A stretch of 64,000 nucleotides of DNA from Roseiarcus sp963732155. GTDB taxonomy: Bacteria > Pseudomonadota > Alphaproteobacteria > Rhizobiales > Beijerinckiaceae. Where the stretch lies: NCBI GenBank assembly GCA_963732155.1, contig CAVSYB010000006.1:124001-188000 (forward strand). The letters are read 5' to 3'. Shown piece after piece: positions 35,107 to 43,583 of the stretch; position 1 is the stretch's first letter, and every line of letters begins with the position of its first letter. The notes beneath the pieces are model-generated. The model was not told the DNA's origin. It did not search any database and worked only from the letters and a program-made list of their open reading frames with translations. The position numbers were made by a program, and so were the translations under genes.

Positions 35107-36060
35107 ATGAAAAGCATGAAATATCTGTTGGGCGCGGCTGTCGGCGCCGCCGCGTTGGTGGCGCTTTCCGCGTCGGCTTCGGCGCTGACAATCGGCTTCT
35201 CGCAGGTCGGGCACGAAAGCGACTGGCGCACGGCCTTCTCCAAGAGCATGCAGGACGAAGCGAAGGCGGAGGGCATCGACCTCAAATTCTCAGACGCCAA
35301 TCAGAAGGAAGAGGACCAGCTCAAGGCGGTGCGCTCTTTCATCTCCCAGAAAGTTGACGCCATCATCATCGCCCCGGTGGTCGTAACGGGCTGGGACCAG
35401 GTGCTCAAGGAGGCGAAGGCCGCCAATATTCCGGTGTTCCTTGTCGATCGCGACGTCGATACGAAGGACACGTCGCTGTACGTGACCCGCGTGTCGGCCG
35501 ACTTCAATCTTGAAGGCAAACTCGCCGGCGCATGGCTCGCGGCAGCCCTCAAGGGCAAGGGCGACATCGTCGAATTGCAGGGCACCGTGGGTTCGGCGGC
35601 GGCGGAATATCGCAAGAAGGGCTTCGACACGATCGAGGCGCTGTTCCCGCTGATCAAGACCGTCAAGTCGCAAAGCGGCGACTTCACGACCCAGGGCGGC
35701 AAGGAAGTCATGGAAAGCTTCATCAAAGCCACCGATGGACTGAAAGGCATCAAGGCGGTTTGGGCGCATAACGACAATATGCTGCTGGGCGCCATCCAGG
35801 CGATGAAGGAAGCGGGGTTGAAGCCCGGCAAGGACATCCTGACGGTCTCGGTGGACGGCGTCCCGGATATCTTCAAGGCGATGATCGCCGGCGACGCGAA
35901 CACTTCGGTCGAACTGCGCTCCGACATCGGGCCGGACATCTACGGGGTCGTCAAGGCTTACCTTGGCGGCAAGAAGGACTGGCCGAAATGGGTCGTGATT
36001 CCCAGCGACGTTCACGACATCCGCGACGCGGCCGAAGTTCTTAAGAAGAAGGGCGGCTAA
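35107..36060 (+). CDS. ytfQ: Sugar ABC transporter periplasmic binding protein, YtfQ-like (galactofuranose type)
   Basis: A 317-residue periplasmic binding protein with a Sec signal peptide (about residues 1-26, ending ALSASASA before LTIGFSQVG). The ligand-binding fold reads GFSQVGHESDWRTAFSKSMQDEAKAEG, NQKEEDQLKAVRSFISQKVDAIIIAPV, VFLVDRDVD, GTVGSAAAEYRKKGF and VWAHNDNMLLGAIQAMKEAGLKPG. Length and motifs follow E. coli YtfQ, which binds galactofuranose; relatives bind arabinose or galactose, so the exact sugar is uncertain. It heads the ABC operon. Hairpins after its stop probably set higher expression than the downstream membrane components. Confidence 0.88.
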   Translation: MKSMKYLLGAAVGAAALVALSASASALTIGFSQVGHESDWRTAFSKSMQDEAKAEGIDLKFSDANQKEEDQLKAVRSFISQKVDAIIIAPVVVTGWDQVLKEAKAANIPVFLVDRDVDTKDTSLYVTRVSADFNLEGKLAGAWLAAALKGKGDIVELQGTVGSAAAEYRKKGFDTIEALFPLIKTVKSQSGDFTTQGGKEVMESFIKATDGLKGIKAVWAHNDNMLLGAIQAMKEAGLKPGKDILTVSVDGVPDIFKAMIAGDANTSVELRSDIGPDIYGVVKAYLGGKKDWPKWVVIPSDVHDIRDAAEVLKKKGG

Positions 36061-36072
36061 CCCTCGTTTCAC

Positions 36073-36095
36073 GGTCGCATCTTCCTCCTGCGACC
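36073..36095 (+). repeat. Hairpin after ytfQ stop
   Basis: GGTCGCA (36073-36079) pairs with TGCGACC (36089-36095) around a 9-base C/T-rich loop. It sits 13 bases past the binding-protein stop and just before a stronger hairpin, where a 3'-end stabilising structure would be expected. Confidence 0.5.
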
Positions 36096-36101
36096 CATGA
36101 G

Positions 36102-36134
36102 CGGCGCCCAGCGAACTAGATTGGCTGGGCGCCG
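36102..36134 (+). terminator. Terminator/attenuator between ytfQ and the ATPase gene
   Basis: A perfect 11-base stem, CGGCGCCCAGC (36102-36112) with GCTGGGCGCCG (36124-36134), has an 11-base loop and is followed by TTTCTAT. It can act as a partial rho-independent terminator, so the binding protein is made in excess over the ATPase and permeases, as is usual for such operons. Confidence 0.65.
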
Positions 36135-36202
36135 TTTCTATGATGAGGCCGCTTGAATCTCGCGCGAACGCACCCTAACGATGGTCACAACGGGAGATTG
36201 GG

Positions 36203-37708
36203 GTGACGGAAGCGGCGACGCCACGGGTGGAGTTGCAGGGCATTTCCAAGTCCTTTCCGGGCGTGCGGGCTCTCGAGAACGTCGACTTCCGGCTCAACGC
36301 CGGCGAGGTTCATGCGCTGCTCGGCGAGAACGGCGCGGGCAAATCGACCCTCATCAAGATCATGACCGGTGCGTTGTGGCGCGATTCCGGCAAAATGCTG
36401 CTCGACGGGCAACCGATCGAGATGGCCAACCCGGCCGAGGCCCGCGCTCTGGGAATCAGCACCGTCTACCAGGAAGTCAATCTCATACCGACGCTGTCGG
36501 TGACCAAGAATCTGACGCTCGAGCGCCAACCGTTGCGCTACGGGCTCATTTCGTGGCGGCGGGCGAATGAACGCGCTCGCGAGCGGCTGAAGCGCCTTCG
36601 CCTCGACATCGATGTCGAGCGGCCGCTGGCGTCCTATTCTATCGCTGTCCAGCAGCTCATTGCCATCTCGCGCGCCCTGGAGGAGGACACGCGGGTCCTC
36701 GTGCTCGACGAGCCCACCGCGAGCCTCGACGCGCGCGAGGTCGAACTGCTGTTCGGCATCTTGCGCGATCTCAAGGCGCGCGGCATCGCTATCGTCTTCA
36801 TCACGCATTTCATCGATCAGGTCTACCAGATATCAGACCGCATTTCGGTGCTCCGAAACGGCCGATTGGTCGGATCGGCGCCGACCGCCGAGTTGCCCCG
36901 CCTGAAGCTGATCTCTCTGATGCTCGGCCGCGAGCTGGAGCATACCGAGGCGCGGAGAGCGCCCACTGCAGCGGTCGCGCCCGGCGAGCCGATCCTGGCC
37001 GTCGAGGGTCTGGGCCGGCGGCGCTACATGGGTAATTTCGATCTGCAGCTGCGCGCCGGAGAGGCGGTCGGGCTCGCCGGATTGCTGGGCTCGGGACGAA
37101 CGGAGACATGCAAGCTGGTGTTCGGCGCGGTCCACCCCGACGCCGGCCAAGTTCGCTTCGAAGGCCGACCGATCGCCATCCGCTCGCCGCGCCAAGCGGT
37201 GCGGCTGGGCATCGGCTTCTGCCCCGAGGATCGTAAAGCCGAAGGGATCATTCCCGAGCTCACCGTTCGAGAAAACATCGTTCTCGCCTCGCAAGTCAAG
37301 CGCGGATGGCTTTGGCGCCTGCCGCATGAAGAACAGGAGCGAGTCGCGCAGCAGATGATCAAGACGCTCGGCATAGCCACGCCCGACGCCGATAAGCCCG
37401 TCGGCCAGCTTTCGGGAGGCAATCAGCAGAAAGTGATTCTGGCGCGCTGGCTGGCGTCCAAGTCGCGCATCCTGATCCTGGACGAGCCAACGCGCGGAAT
37501 CGACGTCGGCGCCCATGCCGAGATCGTCGCGCTGATCCGCCACCTTTGCGGGGAAGGCCTGGCGCTCCTCGTCGCCTCGTCGGAACTCGACGAGATCGTG
37601 GCGGTGAGCGACCGCGTCGAGGTGCTGCGCGACCGCCACAAGGTGCGCGAGATCGCTGGCAATGACGTCACCCGCGAAAACATCATACGCACGATCGCGG
37701 GCGGTTGA
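36203..37708 (+). CDS. ytfR: Sugar ABC transporter ATPase with two ABC domains (YtfR/AraG/MglA type)
   Basis: A 501-residue double-cassette ATPase. First domain: VELQGISKSFPGVRALENVDF, Walker A GENGAGKST, a degenerate signature (SIAVQQLIAISRAL) and Walker B VLVLDEPTASLD. The second has the degenerate P-loop GLLGSGRTE, a proper signature LSGGNQQKVILARWL and Walker B ILILDEPTRGIDVGAH. This asymmetric pattern is standard for monosaccharide importers of the CUT2 class. The start is GTG 36203, with CGGGAGA upstream. The permease ATG follows 1 base after the stop. Confidence 0.92.
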   Translation: MTEAATPRVELQGISKSFPGVRALENVDFRLNAGEVHALLGENGAGKSTLIKIMTGALWRDSGKMLLDGQPIEMANPAEARALGISTVYQEVNLIPTLSVTKNLTLERQPLRYGLISWRRANERARERLKRLRLDIDVERPLASYSIAVQQLIAISRALEEDTRVLVLDEPTASLDAREVELLFGILRDLKARGIAIVFITHFIDQVYQISDRISVLRNGRLVGSAPTAELPRLKLISLMLGRELEHTEARRAPTAAVAPGEPILAVEGLGRRRYMGNFDLQLRAGEAVGLAGLLGSGRTETCKLVFGAVHPDAGQVRFEGRPIAIRSPRQAVRLGIGFCPEDRKAEGIIPELTVRENIVLASQVKRGWLWRLPHEEQERVAQQMIKTLGIATPDADKPVGQLSGGNQQKVILARWLASKSRILILDEPTRGIDVGAHAEIVALIRHLCGEGLALLVASSELDEIVAVSDRVEVLRDRHKVREIAGNDVTRENIIRTIAGG

Positions 37709-37709
37709 G

Positions 37710-38747
37710 ATGGATCGCGCGGAAAATCCACAGGCGATCGCCCCAAGCCGATGGTCGTTCGACGACCTGACCAGTCGTCCGTGGTTCTGGCCGATTTTCG
37801 CCTTGGCGCTGATCTTCGTCGTCGACGGCGTGGTGTCCCCGGGATTCTTTTCGATTCGCATCGTGCAGGGGCGTCTGTTCGGAAGCCTGATCGACGTGCT
37901 CTATCGCGGCACGCCGACCGCGTTGGTCGCGCTGGGCATGGCGGTGGTGATCGGCACCAAGGGAATCGATCTGTCCGTCGGCGCGGTCATCGCCATTGTC
38001 GGCGCGGTGATGACCAATCTGATCCATCGCGACATGTCGCCGCCCCTGGTTCTCGCGTTGACGCTCGGCGCGGGCCTTCTGTGCGGATTATGGAACGGAT
38101 TCCTCGTCGCCATCCTCGAAATCCAGCCGATCATTGCGACGCTGATTCTGATGGTCGCCGGCCGCGGGATCGCGCTATTGATCGACGAAGGATTGATCGT
38201 CACCTTCCGCAGCGACTTTTTTTCGGCTCTCAGCACGGGCGAATTCCTCACTGTGCCGTCGCGCATCATTGTCGCCGCTGGCACATTCCTGCTGCTCTGG
38301 TTGCTCCTGCGCCGCACCGCGCTCGGCCTGTTCATCGAGTCGGTCGGCGGCAATTCCGCCGCAGCCGATCTTGCCGGCATCAACGCCAAGCTGGTCAAGA
38401 TCGGCGCCTACACGCTGTCCGGGCTGTGCTCAGGCATCGCGGGCGTGCTGATCTGCGCCGACATCCGCGGCTCGGACAGCAATAACGCCGGCCTTTTCAT
38501 CGAACTCGACGCGATCCTCGCCGTGGTGATCGGCGGCGGCTCGCTGGCGGGCGGCCGTTTCTATCTCGGATTGACCATCATCGGCGTCCTCGTCATCCAA
38601 GGCTTGACGACCTCCATTCTGGTGAGCGGTCTGCCGCCCCAATACAATATGGTCGTCAAAGGCGTGGTCGTGCTCATCGTGCTTCTGCTGCAATCGCGCC
38701 GGCTTCGCGAGAGCATATTCAGCGCGTTCCGCGGGAGAAGGGGATGA
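37710..38747 (+). CDS. ytfT: Sugar ABC transporter permease 1 (YtfT-like)
   Basis: A 345-residue CUT2-family permease with 8-10 hydrophobic segments. Signatures are GTPTALVALGMAVVIGTKGIDLSVGAVIAIVGAV, WNGFLVAILEIQPIIATLILM, VGGNSAAADLAGINAKLVKIGAYTLSG (the cytoplasmic coupling loop) and DAILAVVIGGGSLAGGRFYLG. The start at ATG 37710 directly follows the ATPase stop. It overlaps the next permease by ATGA (38744-38747), so the two permeases are translated together and presumably form the heterodimeric channel. Confidence 0.9.
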   Translation: MDRAENPQAIAPSRWSFDDLTSRPWFWPIFALALIFVVDGVVSPGFFSIRIVQGRLFGSLIDVLYRGTPTALVALGMAVVIGTKGIDLSVGAVIAIVGAVMTNLIHRDMSPPLVLALTLGAGLLCGLWNGFLVAILEIQPIIATLILMVAGRGIALLIDEGLIVTFRSDFFSALSTGEFLTVPSRIIVAAGTFLLLWLLLRRTALGLFIESVGGNSAAADLAGINAKLVKIGAYTLSGLCSGIAGVLICADIRGSDSNNAGLFIELDAILAVVIGGGSLAGGRFYLGLTIIGVLVIQGLTTSILVSGLPPQYNMVVKGVVVLIVLLLQSRRLRESIFSAFRGRRG

Positions 38748-39706
38748 GGGAAAGATACCTTCCACTCCTTGCGACGGTCACCGTGTTCGTGCTCGTCTAC
38801 GCTGTCGGCGGCTTCAGTTTCAAATATTTCCTGTCGACCCATGTGTTGGGCGACCTGCTAACCGACAACGCGTTCATCATCGTCGCGGCTATCGGCACGA
38901 CTTTCGTCATCCTTTCCGGCGGTATCGACCTCTCCGTCGGTTCCATGATCGGCTTCGTCGGCGTGGTCATGGCGCATCTCGACACGCTCGGGTGGCATCC
39001 CCTGGCGTCGGGCGCGTTGATGATCGCCTTCGGCGTCGCGTTCGGCGCCTTTCAGGGATTGATCATCGATTTTTGCGAGATCCAACCCTTCATCATCACT
39101 CTGGCCGGCTTGTTTCTTCTGCGCGGCAGCTGCTTCATGGTCAGTCTCAATTCCGTCCCCATCAAGCATCCCTTCGTCGACGTGTTCTCCGATTGGCATT
39201 TCGATCTCGGCGGGGGCGGCCGTCTTTCGAGTTCCGCCATGGTGATGCTGGTGGTGCTCGCCGTCGGCGTCGTCATCGCGCACTTCACCCGCTTCGGCAC
39301 CAATGTTTACGCCATCGGCGGCGACCGCGCGTCAGCGGGGCTCATGGGCGTGCCGATCCGCCGCACCACGATCATGATCTATGCGCTGGCGGGCTTCTAC
39401 AGCGGGCTCGGCGGCGTGGTCTACGCCCTGTACACCGCTTCGGGCTATCCTTTGGCCGGGCTGGGCGACGAGCTCAACGCGATCGCGGCGGTGGTGCTGG
39501 GGGGAACGTTGTTGACCGGCGGCGTGGGCCTGGTGTTCGGCACATTGTTCGGCGGATTGATCCAGGGATTGATCACGACGCTTGTCAATTTCCAGGGCAC
39601 GCTGACCAGTTGGTGGGCGACGATCTTCGTCGGCGTGCTGCTGTTCGTTTTCATCGTCGCCCAGCGCACCATCATGGGTTCCTTCATGGGTCGGCGGGCG
39701 ATATAG
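38744..39706 (+). CDS. yjfF: Sugar ABC transporter permease 2 (YjfF-like)
   Basis: A 320-residue second CUT2 permease, paralogous to the preceding one: FIIVAAIGTTFVILSGGIDLSVGSMIGFVGVV, FQGLIIDFCEIQPFIITLAGLFLLRG, the coupling loop IGGDRASAGLMGVPIRRTTIMIYALAGF, and NAIAAVVLGGTLLTGGVG. Two different permeases after a double ATPase and a YtfQ-like binding protein reproduce the E. coli ytfQRT-yjfF layout. No enzyme gene follows directly; a 301-base gap separates it from the FadR-type regulator. Confidence 0.9.
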   Translation: MRERYLPLLATVTVFVLVYAVGGFSFKYFLSTHVLGDLLTDNAFIIVAAIGTTFVILSGGIDLSVGSMIGFVGVVMAHLDTLGWHPLASGALMIAFGVAFGAFQGLIIDFCEIQPFIITLAGLFLLRGSCFMVSLNSVPIKHPFVDVFSDWHFDLGGGGRLSSSAMVMLVVLAVGVVIAHFTRFGTNVYAIGGDRASAGLMGVPIRRTTIMIYALAGFYSGLGGVVYALYTASGYPLAGLGDELNAIAAVVLGGTLLTGGVGLVFGTLFGGLIQGLITTLVNFQGTLTSWWATIFVGVLLFVFIVAQRTIMGSFMGRRAI

Positions 39707-40007
39707 CAAGCGTCGAAGCGCGGAAGAATCAACGACCGCGTTTGGGAGCCCGACCCGGAAACGATGGCGGGGCTCATTCGCGCAGGCCCAGGCCGGTCCG
39801 CCGCCGGAATTTCGGGCGGCAGGTTGACTCTCGGGGGCGAAACCTGTCGGCTTGTCGGCCATGGCCAAGGAGTGCGCCGATGGGGACGGCGACTTGACAG
39901 GGATTCCGGCGCCGCCTGCCGACGATCGAACGGCGCTCGGTCATCATTGCGCGGCGCCCGATCATGAGGTCTAAGTCCCGGGGCGGCGCCCGGTATGATC
40001 AAATTCT
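39707..40007. other. Gap between sugar ABC operon and regulator gene
   Basis: No gene is supported here. A short hairpin (GCCGCC at 39800-39805 with GGCGGC at 39815-39820) without a T-tract could end the ABC operon transcript. The right end should contain the promoter of the regulator gene, but I see no convincing -35/-10 pair. Confidence 0.4.
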
Positions 40008-40862
40008 TTGCGGAGCAGATTGTTAACTCATGTGTCGACCGCCCACCGCCGATCCGCTTCGAGGCGCAAAGCCGCGCGCGAGGCGGCGCAGCGTCGGCTG
40101 GTGGCTGACGCCCAGCCCGTCGGCGAGCCGGCTCGGCTGCGCAATGAAAACAATTCGGTCGCCGCCGCGCTCGGCGGCGAAATCATCGCCGGCGCCTATC
40201 CGCCGGGCTCCCTGCTGCCCCATGAGACCCTCCTGCTCGAGCGCTTCAAGGTGTCGCGCCCGACGCTGCGCGAGGCGTTCCGCGCGCTCGCCGCCAAAGG
40301 CCTGATCATTTCGCGCCAGAGGGTCGGCACCAGCGTCCGCCCGAAATCGGACTGGAATACGCTGGATCCCGATTTTCTCGCCTGGCACCTGCAAACGGCG
40401 CTGACGATGGACTTCGTCGGCGACCTCTTCCAGTTGCGCCTGTGGGTGGAGCCGCAAGCGGCCGGCTACGCCGCCCATTCCGGCGACCCGAACGCGCTCG
40501 CCCGCATCGCCGAGGCCTATGCGGACATGGAGCGCTTCCAGGACGGCAGCGGCGACCTCATCGGCGCCGACTTGCGCTTCCATCAGGCCATTCTCGACGC
40601 CACTCGCAACCAATTCATCGGCACGCTGGGCGGGCTCATCCGCACGGCGCTCGTCGGAACGTTCAAGGCCGGCTGGCGCGGCGCGGTCATCAAGGACGAC
40701 CGCCTGCACCAGCACCGCGCCGTGCTGCAGGCGATCCAATTGCACGAACCGGACAATGCGCGCGGCCGGATGGCCGAACTGCTCCAGGATTCCCTTGACG
40801 ACGTGCGCCGGGACCTCGACAAAAACAGCCGCACGAAGGCGCGCGGCCGCACTGCGACATGA
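40008..40862 (+). CDS. FadR/GntR-family transcriptional regulator (FCD domain)
   Basis: About 284 residues: an Arg/Ala-rich N-terminal extension of uncertain reality, the GntR winged helix at roughly residues 50-115 (GAYPPGSLLPHETLLLERFKVSRPTLREAFRALAAKGLIISRQRVGT), and the all-helical FCD ligand-binding domain (FLAWHLQTALTMDFVGDLFQLRLWVEPQAA, then the metal-site histidines in LRFHQAIL and HRAVLQAI). The start is unclear: TTG 40008, TTG 40020 and GTG 40032 are possible and only the middle one has a (close) GGAG. By position it may control the upstream sugar importer and the converging SDR. Confidence 0.85.
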   Translation: MRSRLLTHVSTAHRRSASRRKAAREAAQRRLVADAQPVGEPARLRNENNSVAAALGGEIIAGAYPPGSLLPHETLLLERFKVSRPTLREAFRALAAKGLIISRQRVGTSVRPKSDWNTLDPDFLAWHLQTALTMDFVGDLFQLRLWVEPQAAGYAAHSGDPNALARIAEAYADMERFQDGSGDLIGADLRFHQAILDATRNQFIGTLGGLIRTALVGTFKAGWRGAVIKDDRLHQHRAVLQAIQLHEPDNARGRMAELLQDSLDDVRRDLDKNSRTKARGRTAT

Positions 40863-40908
40863 CGCCCATTTTCCTTGCCCGAGGCGCGCGCCGCGACTTC
40901 TCACCGCC

Positions 40909-41655
40909 CTAAATGCAGCGCCCGCCGTCGACCTCGAGCACCACGCCGGTCAGGAACGCCGCCTCGTCCGAAACGAGAAATAGCGCGGCGTTGGCGATGT
41001 CCTGCGGCGTCGAAAAGCGCCCGAGCGGCACCGTCGCCTTGAACGCGGCGCGGCGTTCCGGCGTATCTTCGCCGAGAAAGGTCGCGAGCAGCGGCGTCTC
41101 GCCGGCCACCGGCGCCAGCGCGCAGACGCGGATGTTGGCCGGAGCAAATTCGACCGCCATCGATTTCGACATGACGTGGACCGCGCCCTTCGAGGCATTG
41201 TAGACGGTGAGGCCGGGGCGGGGCCGCAGGGCCGCGGTGGAGCCGACGTTGACGATGACGCCGCCGCCGTTTTCTCGCATGTGCGGAACCAGCGCGCCCG
41301 CCATCAGGAAAATCGACTTCACATTGACGGCGAAGATACGGTCGAATTCCGCCTCGTCGACATCCAGCATGGAGCGGTTGCGATGGGACGTGCCGGCGTT
41401 GTTCACCACGCAGTCAACGCGGCCGAACGCCGCGATCGCCGCCGTGACGGCGGCCTCGACCTGATCCTTCTTCGAAACGTCGCAAGTCACGGCGATCGCC
41501 CCGGCTCCGATGCGCGCCGCCGCCGCGCGGGCCGATTGCGCGTTGAAATCGAGGCATGCGACCCGCGCCCCTTCGCGCGCAAAGGTCTCGGCGATCCCGA
41601 AGCCAAACCCCTGCCCGGCGCCCGTCACGATGGCGGTCTTGGCCTTCAGTCGCAT
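40909..41655 (-). CDS. Short-chain dehydrogenase/reductase (SDR)
   Basis: A 248-residue classical SDR: cofactor loop TGAGQGFGFGIAETFA, LDFNAQ (acidic residue after beta-2, suggesting NAD preference), CDVSKKDQV, VNNAGTSH, the catalytic Ser in NVGSTAAL and the YNASKGAVHVMSK Tyr/Lys pair, and a C-terminus ending LEVDGGRCI. I start at ATG 41655 behind GGACGGAG. The substrate is unknown; placed next to a FadR-type regulator and a sugar importer, a sugar or sugar-acid dehydrogenase is a reasonable inference. Confidence 0.87.
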   Translation of the reverse strand: MRLKAKTAIVTGAGQGFGFGIAETFAREGARVACLDFNAQSARAAAARIGAGAIAVTCDVSKKDQVEAAVTAAIAAFGRVDCVVNNAGTSHRNRSMLDVDEAEFDRIFAVNVKSIFLMAGALVPHMRENGGGVIVNVGSTAALRPRPGLTVYNASKGAVHVMSKSMAVEFAPANIRVCALAPVAGETPLLATFLGEDTPERRAAFKATVPLGRFSTPQDIANAALFLVSDEAAFLTGVVLEVDGGRCI

Positions 41656-41870
41656 CGCTCCGTCCCTTCTTGGATTCACGGTCCGTCCGGCCCCGGCCTG
41701 CGATCGGCCAAGCCGCCCGCCGGCAGTTAGCACGCAAAGCCGGCCCTGGCGACCGATCGCATCCAAATTGCGCCATGGACGTCGCCGAAGGGCTTGAATG
41801 TGCCGTCGATACGCCAGATATCGGAGCTGCGGGGCAATTTGGCCCTTCCCTGCCCTGTCCCGGATTTCCT

Positions 41871-42914
41871 ATGCGTATCGAGAGCGACATCAAGCTGGAT
41901 TTCAAGGATGTTCTGATCCGCCCCAAGCGATCCACCCTCAGTTCGCGCAACGATGTCGACATTCACCGGACTTTCCGATTTCTGCATACGGGCGCGGACT
42001 GGACCGGCTTCCCGCTGATCGCCGCCAATATGGACGTGACCGGCACGCTGGCGATGGCGCGCGCGCTCGGTCGCCATCACGCGCTGACCGCCCTGCACAA
42101 ACACTATCCCGTCGACGCGCTCGCCAAATTTTTCGCCAGTCCCGAGGGCGAGCACGCATTCTATTCGATCGGCACGACCGAGGCGGATCTGGCCAAGCTC
42201 GCCAAGGTCAGGCATGAGGCCCCCGTGCGGCTGCTCTGCCTCGACGTCGCCAACGGCTATTCCGAGAAATTCCTCGATATCGTCAAGCGCGCCCGCGACG
42301 AGAACCCGGGCGGGATCATCATGGCCGGCAACGTCGTGACCGGCGACATGACGGAAGCGCTGATCCTGGCCGGCGCCGACATGGTGAAAATCGGCATAGG
42401 TCCCGGCTCGGTCTGCACGACGCGCAGGGTGACCGGCGTCGGTTATCCCCAGCTTTCGGCAATCATCGAATGCGCCGACGCCGCCCATGGGCTCAAAGGG
42501 CAGGTCTGCGCCGACGGCGGCTGCACGTCGCCGGGCGACATCGCCAAAGCCTATGGCGCCGGCGCCGACTTCGTGATGCTGGGCGGCATGCTCGCCGGCC
42601 ATGACGAATGCGACGGCGAGATCCGCTACGAAGAGCGCGACGGCGAGCGGGCGCCCGTCGGCATGGGTTTTTACGGCATGTCCTCGGAAGCGGCGATGAA
42701 GAAATACGCGGGCGGCGTCGCGGCCTATCGCGCCGCCGAGGGCAAGAGCGTCGAAACGCCCTATCGCGGCCCTGTCGACGGCACGATGGGCGAAATCATG
42801 GGCGGCTTGCGCTCGATGATGACCTACATCGGCGCCACCCAACTCAAGGAAGTGCCCAAGCGCACGACCTTCGTGCGGGTGACGGCGCAGACCAACGACG
42901 TGTTCGGAGGGTAG
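41871..42914 (+). CDS. guaC: GMP reductase GuaC
   Basis: NADPH-dependent conversion of GMP to IMP, a purine interconversion step. From ATG 41871 it gives 347 residues, the family's length. Signatures are DFKDVLIRPKRSTL, IAANMDVTGTLAMA, the catalytic loop IGIGPGSVCTTRRVTGVGYPQ with Cys182, ADGGCTSPGDIAKAYGAGADFVMLGGMLAG, and GMSSEAAMKKY. The absence of the CBS pair and the GPGSVCTTR wording distinguish it from IMP dehydrogenase. The open frame extends 5' of the ATG without plausible sequence. Confidence 0.95.
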   Translation: MRIESDIKLDFKDVLIRPKRSTLSSRNDVDIHRTFRFLHTGADWTGFPLIAANMDVTGTLAMARALGRHHALTALHKHYPVDALAKFFASPEGEHAFYSIGTTEADLAKLAKVRHEAPVRLLCLDVANGYSEKFLDIVKRARDENPGGIIMAGNVVTGDMTEALILAGADMVKIGIGPGSVCTTRRVTGVGYPQLSAIIECADAAHGLKGQVCADGGCTSPGDIAKAYGAGADFVMLGGMLAGHDECDGEIRYEERDGERAPVGMGFYGMSSEAAMKKYAGGVAAYRAAEGKSVETPYRGPVDGTMGEIMGGLRSMMTYIGATQLKEVPKRTTFVRVTAQTNDVFGG

Positions 42915-42917
42915 CGC

Positions 42918-42939
42918 CGAGCCGCGGCGGCGCGGCTCG
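42918..42939 (+). terminator. GC-rich hairpin just after guaC
   Basis: CGAGCCGCG (42918-42926), a GCGG loop and CGCGGCTCG (42931-42939) form a perfect 9-base stem starting 3 bases after the guaC stop. There is no T-tract, so termination would be weak or the hairpin may protect the 3' end. The same structure serves the converging PEBP gene. Confidence 0.45.
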
Positions 42940-42973
42940 CCGATTGGCGCCCGCCGCCCGGCAACGGGTCGGT

Positions 42974-43546
42974 TTAATCCGGATAGGGATTGACGAACCG
43001 CCCGACCAATCCGGCGGCGGCCAGCGCGCGCCCTTTCAGCTTTTCCCAAAGCTCCGGCAGCGTCAGTCCTGGCGGCAGTTCCCTGGGGTCCAGATCGGTC
43101 GCGATGACGACGAACGTATAGTGATGCGGCGCCCCCGGCGGGGTGCAAGGCCCGGAATAGCTGCCGACGCCCTGGGTGCTCTTGCCGCCGACATATTTGT
43201 CCGACGGCTTGCCCGCCTCGCCCTCGGCGAGCGAGTCTACGCTCGGGGGAATTCCATAGGCGACCCAGTGATAGGTCCCCAGGCCCCGTCGGCCCTCCGG
43301 GTCGACCATGGTCAGCGCAAAGCTCTTGGTTCCCTCCGGCGCGCCGGACCAGGCAAACTGCGGCGATACGTTCTCGCCGACGCAATTGGCGTTGCCGGCC
43401 ACGTTGCCGGCGACCTTTTTCGGCATCATCGCGCCGTCCTTGAACGTCGTCGAGGTCAGCGCGAAAGGCTCGGCCGCCAACGCGGCGGCGCTGCCGCAGA
43501 ATGCGAGCGCCGCCAGGAGAAGCGCATTCGCCAATTTACTCGTCAT
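42974..43546 (-). CDS. Periplasmic PEBP-family protein (YbhB/YbcL type)
   Basis: A 190-residue phosphatidylethanolamine-binding-protein homologue with a Sec signal peptide (ALLLAALAFCGSAAALAAE, cleavage near residue 25). Family motifs are VSPQFAWSGAPEGTKSFALTMVDPE, TYHWVAYGIPPSV and the GSYSGPCTPPGAPHHYTFVVIATD strand with the conserved H-x-Y. The start is ATG 43546, with GGAG upstream. The function in bacteria is unknown. It lies 37 bases downstream of the aldehyde dehydrogenase stop and is the last gene of a long minus-strand series. Confidence 0.88.
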   Translation of the reverse strand: MTSKLANALLLAALAFCGSAAALAAEPFALTSTTFKDGAMMPKKVAGNVAGNANCVGENVSPQFAWSGAPEGTKSFALTMVDPEGRRGLGTYHWVAYGIPPSVDSLAEGEAGKPSDKYVGGKSTQGVGSYSGPCTPPGAPHHYTFVVIATDLDPRELPPGLTLPELWEKLKGRALAAAGLVGRFVNPYPD

Positions 43547-43583
43547 GGCGTTGTCTCCATTCGTCCGGCGGCGGCGCGACCGC

